This document shows positions 63,064-64,000 of a DNA stretch of 64,000 bases, in pieces. Position 1 is the stretch's first letter. Each line of letters opens with the position of its first letter. A program made the translations under genes and the position numbers. Source of the stretch: Micrococcaceae bacterium Sec5.8 (lineage in GTDB: Bacteria; Actinomycetota; Actinomycetes; Actinomycetales; Micrococcaceae); NCBI GenBank assembly GCA_039636775.1, contig CP143429.1, positions 310,001-374,000 on the forward strand, read 5' to 3'. The notes below the pieces were generated by a model. It was not told the origin of the DNA. It searched no databases and saw only the letters and a list, made by a program, of their open reading frames with translations.

Positions 63064-64000
63064 TCAGGAGCGCCCGGACGGCGTCCTGTCTGCGCCCGCG
63101 GTGGGAGCATCTGGCGCACCGCCGGTGGCGGTGACCGGGAACGTGGCCCGGACCGTCCACAGCCCGCCCTCCACGCCGGTGGACAGGTGGCCGCCGAGGC
63201 GTTCCACGCGTTCGCGCATGAAGCCCAGGCCGAAACCACCCCGGGGGGTCCGTCCGGCGGGGCCGCCGTTGGCGGACACTTCGTTGGACACGTTCAGGAC
63301 GAGGCTCTGAGGACCGGACTCAAGGGTGAACCGGACGTGTGAGCCCGGGGCGGCGTGAACGATGACGTTGGTGCTGCATTCGCGCAGGATGGGCCGGACC
63401 CCGAGAACAACCCTGGCGGGAAGAGTGTCAGGATCGCCGGTCACCTCTACCTCCGTGGGATATCCAAGCCGCCGCAGATGCCCCACGATGTCAGCTATGG
63501 AGCGGGTAAGGGAGGGCTCCGCGGGGGGCCCGTCGCCGCCCATGGCTGGTGAAAGAACCCGCATCATCGATCGAAGATCGGTCAGTGCCCGGTGCGCCGC
63601 GTCGGAGATCGCTTCAAGGCTCTGGTGACGAAACGACGGATCAGATCCGGACAGCGCGGCATCCGCCTGCAGGGCAATGACAGTGACATCGTGGGCGATG
63701 ACGTCGTGCAAGTCCCGGGTGATCTGCCGGCGTCCGGACGCGAGGGCTTCGGCGTGATCGAGTCGCGCCTGTTCCTGTTCCGCGCTGCTGCGCTCGAACA
63801 GTTCCCGGGAGTGGATCCCCGCCCGGGAAATCCCATATAACAGGCAGATGCTGACGGCCACGGCGATGTTGACGAACAGATAGTCGAAGGGAACCAGGGC
63901 GGCATTGGCCGTCATCCAAAGAAGCACCAGTGCGAGTACCCCGCCGCTTACCCTCTTGGTCCCGGTGAAGGTGCAGATGAGCACCGCGAGGCTGAGGAAC
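63064..64000 (-). CDS. NarL-type sensor histidine kinase, N-terminus beyond window
   Basis: The C-terminal 311 residues of a membrane sensor kinase; the frame stays open to the window edge, so the true start is outside. At least two transmembrane helices are visible (VSGGVLALVLLWMTANAALV and LFVNIAVAVSICLLYGI). The phospho-accepting histidine is in the HisKA_3 box RDLHDVIAHDVTVIALQAD. The ATPase domain shows VRPILRECSTNVIVHA (N box) and GGFGLGFMRERVERLGG (G box). A LuxR-type response regulator is expected next to it, outside the window. Confidence 0.88.
   Translation of the reverse strand, partial: FLSLAVLICTFTGTKRVSGGVLALVLLWMTANAALVPFDYLFVNIAVAVSICLLYGISRAGIHSRELFERSSAEQEQARLDHAEALASGRRQITRDLHDVIAHDVTVIALQADAALSGSDPSFRHQSLEAISDAAHRALTDLRSMMRVLSPAMGGDGPPAEPSLTRSIADIVGHLRRLGYPTEVEVTGDPDTLPARVVLGVRPILRECSTNVIVHAAPGSHVRFTLESGPQSLVLNVSNEVSANGGPAGRTPRGGFGLGFMRERVERLGGHLSTGVEGGLWTVRATFPVTATGGAPDAPTAGADRTPSGRS

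Overview
The window is GC-rich DNA from a Gram-positive actinobacterium, most likely a member of the Micrococcaceae close to Arthrobacter or Pseudarthrobacter. This is inferred from codon use, dense operons with 4-8 bp start/stop overlaps, many genes that look leaderless, intrinsic terminators without U-tracts, and the gene families present (DUF3151, GAF-ANTAR, ethanolamine-type permease with a glutamine-synthetase paralogue). No rRNA, tRNA, CRISPR array, transposase or intact prophage gene was seen. Nearly all of the window is ordinary chromosomal metabolism; one short stretch (about 30.8-35.1 kb) looks rearranged or acquired.

Region by region. 1-10 kb: acyl-CoA catabolism, with the end of a valine-degradation operon (3-hydroxyisobutyryl-CoA hydrolase, mmsB, enoyl-CoA hydratase), an MHS transporter with a GAF-LuxR regulator, and an acyl-CoA synthetase plus MarR regulator divergent from an acyl-CoA dehydrogenase. 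9.3-16.1 kb: a leftward catabolic operon (ethanolamine-type permease, glutamine-synthetase-like ligase, gamma-glutamyl hydrolase, aldehyde dehydrogenase, SDR) with a divergent FadR-type regulator. It reads as a complete gamma-glutamylation route for ethanolamine or a related amine, without a microcompartment. 16.1-25.7 kb: a PAS-GAF-GGDEF protein, a cold-shock protein, a glycosyltransferase, two alpha/beta hydrolases, a rifampicin-phosphotransferase-like protein and a zinc alcohol dehydrogenase. 25.6-29.9 kb: a CoA-transferase/thiolase operon under a divergent IclR regulator with two matching operator-like repeats; its last gene is a broken PucR-like regulator.

30.0-36.4 kb: nadE, then a lacI-family remnant, a three-gene unit (degenerate ABC ATPase, YhgE/Pip membrane protein, TetR), a broken DUF3151 copy and an FAD monooxygenase. 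36.4-42.0 kb: an acetoin/pyruvate-dehydrogenase-like operon (acyl-CoA synthetase, E1 alpha, E1 beta, E2) ending in its own acyl carrier protein. 42.1-49.4 kb: core genes (pyrE, fructose-bisphosphate aldolase, SPOUT methyltransferase, HAD phosphatase, intact DUF3151) together with GAF-ANTAR and STAS-like regulators.

49.5-60.7 kb: sulfur metabolism. Two S-box (SAM-I) riboswitches are visible. One precedes a MetE-like methionine synthase gene. The other heads a seven-gene operon: sulfonate-type ABC importer, acetyl-CoA synthetase, sfnG-like dimethylsulfone monooxygenase, O-acetylhomoserine sulfhydrylase and a CoA-binding protein. The arrangement suggests that organosulfur uptake, oxidation and assimilation into homocysteine are shut down together when SAM is plentiful. 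purA lies between the two units. 60.9-64 kb: small conserved proteins and the 3' part of a sensor histidine kinase gene.
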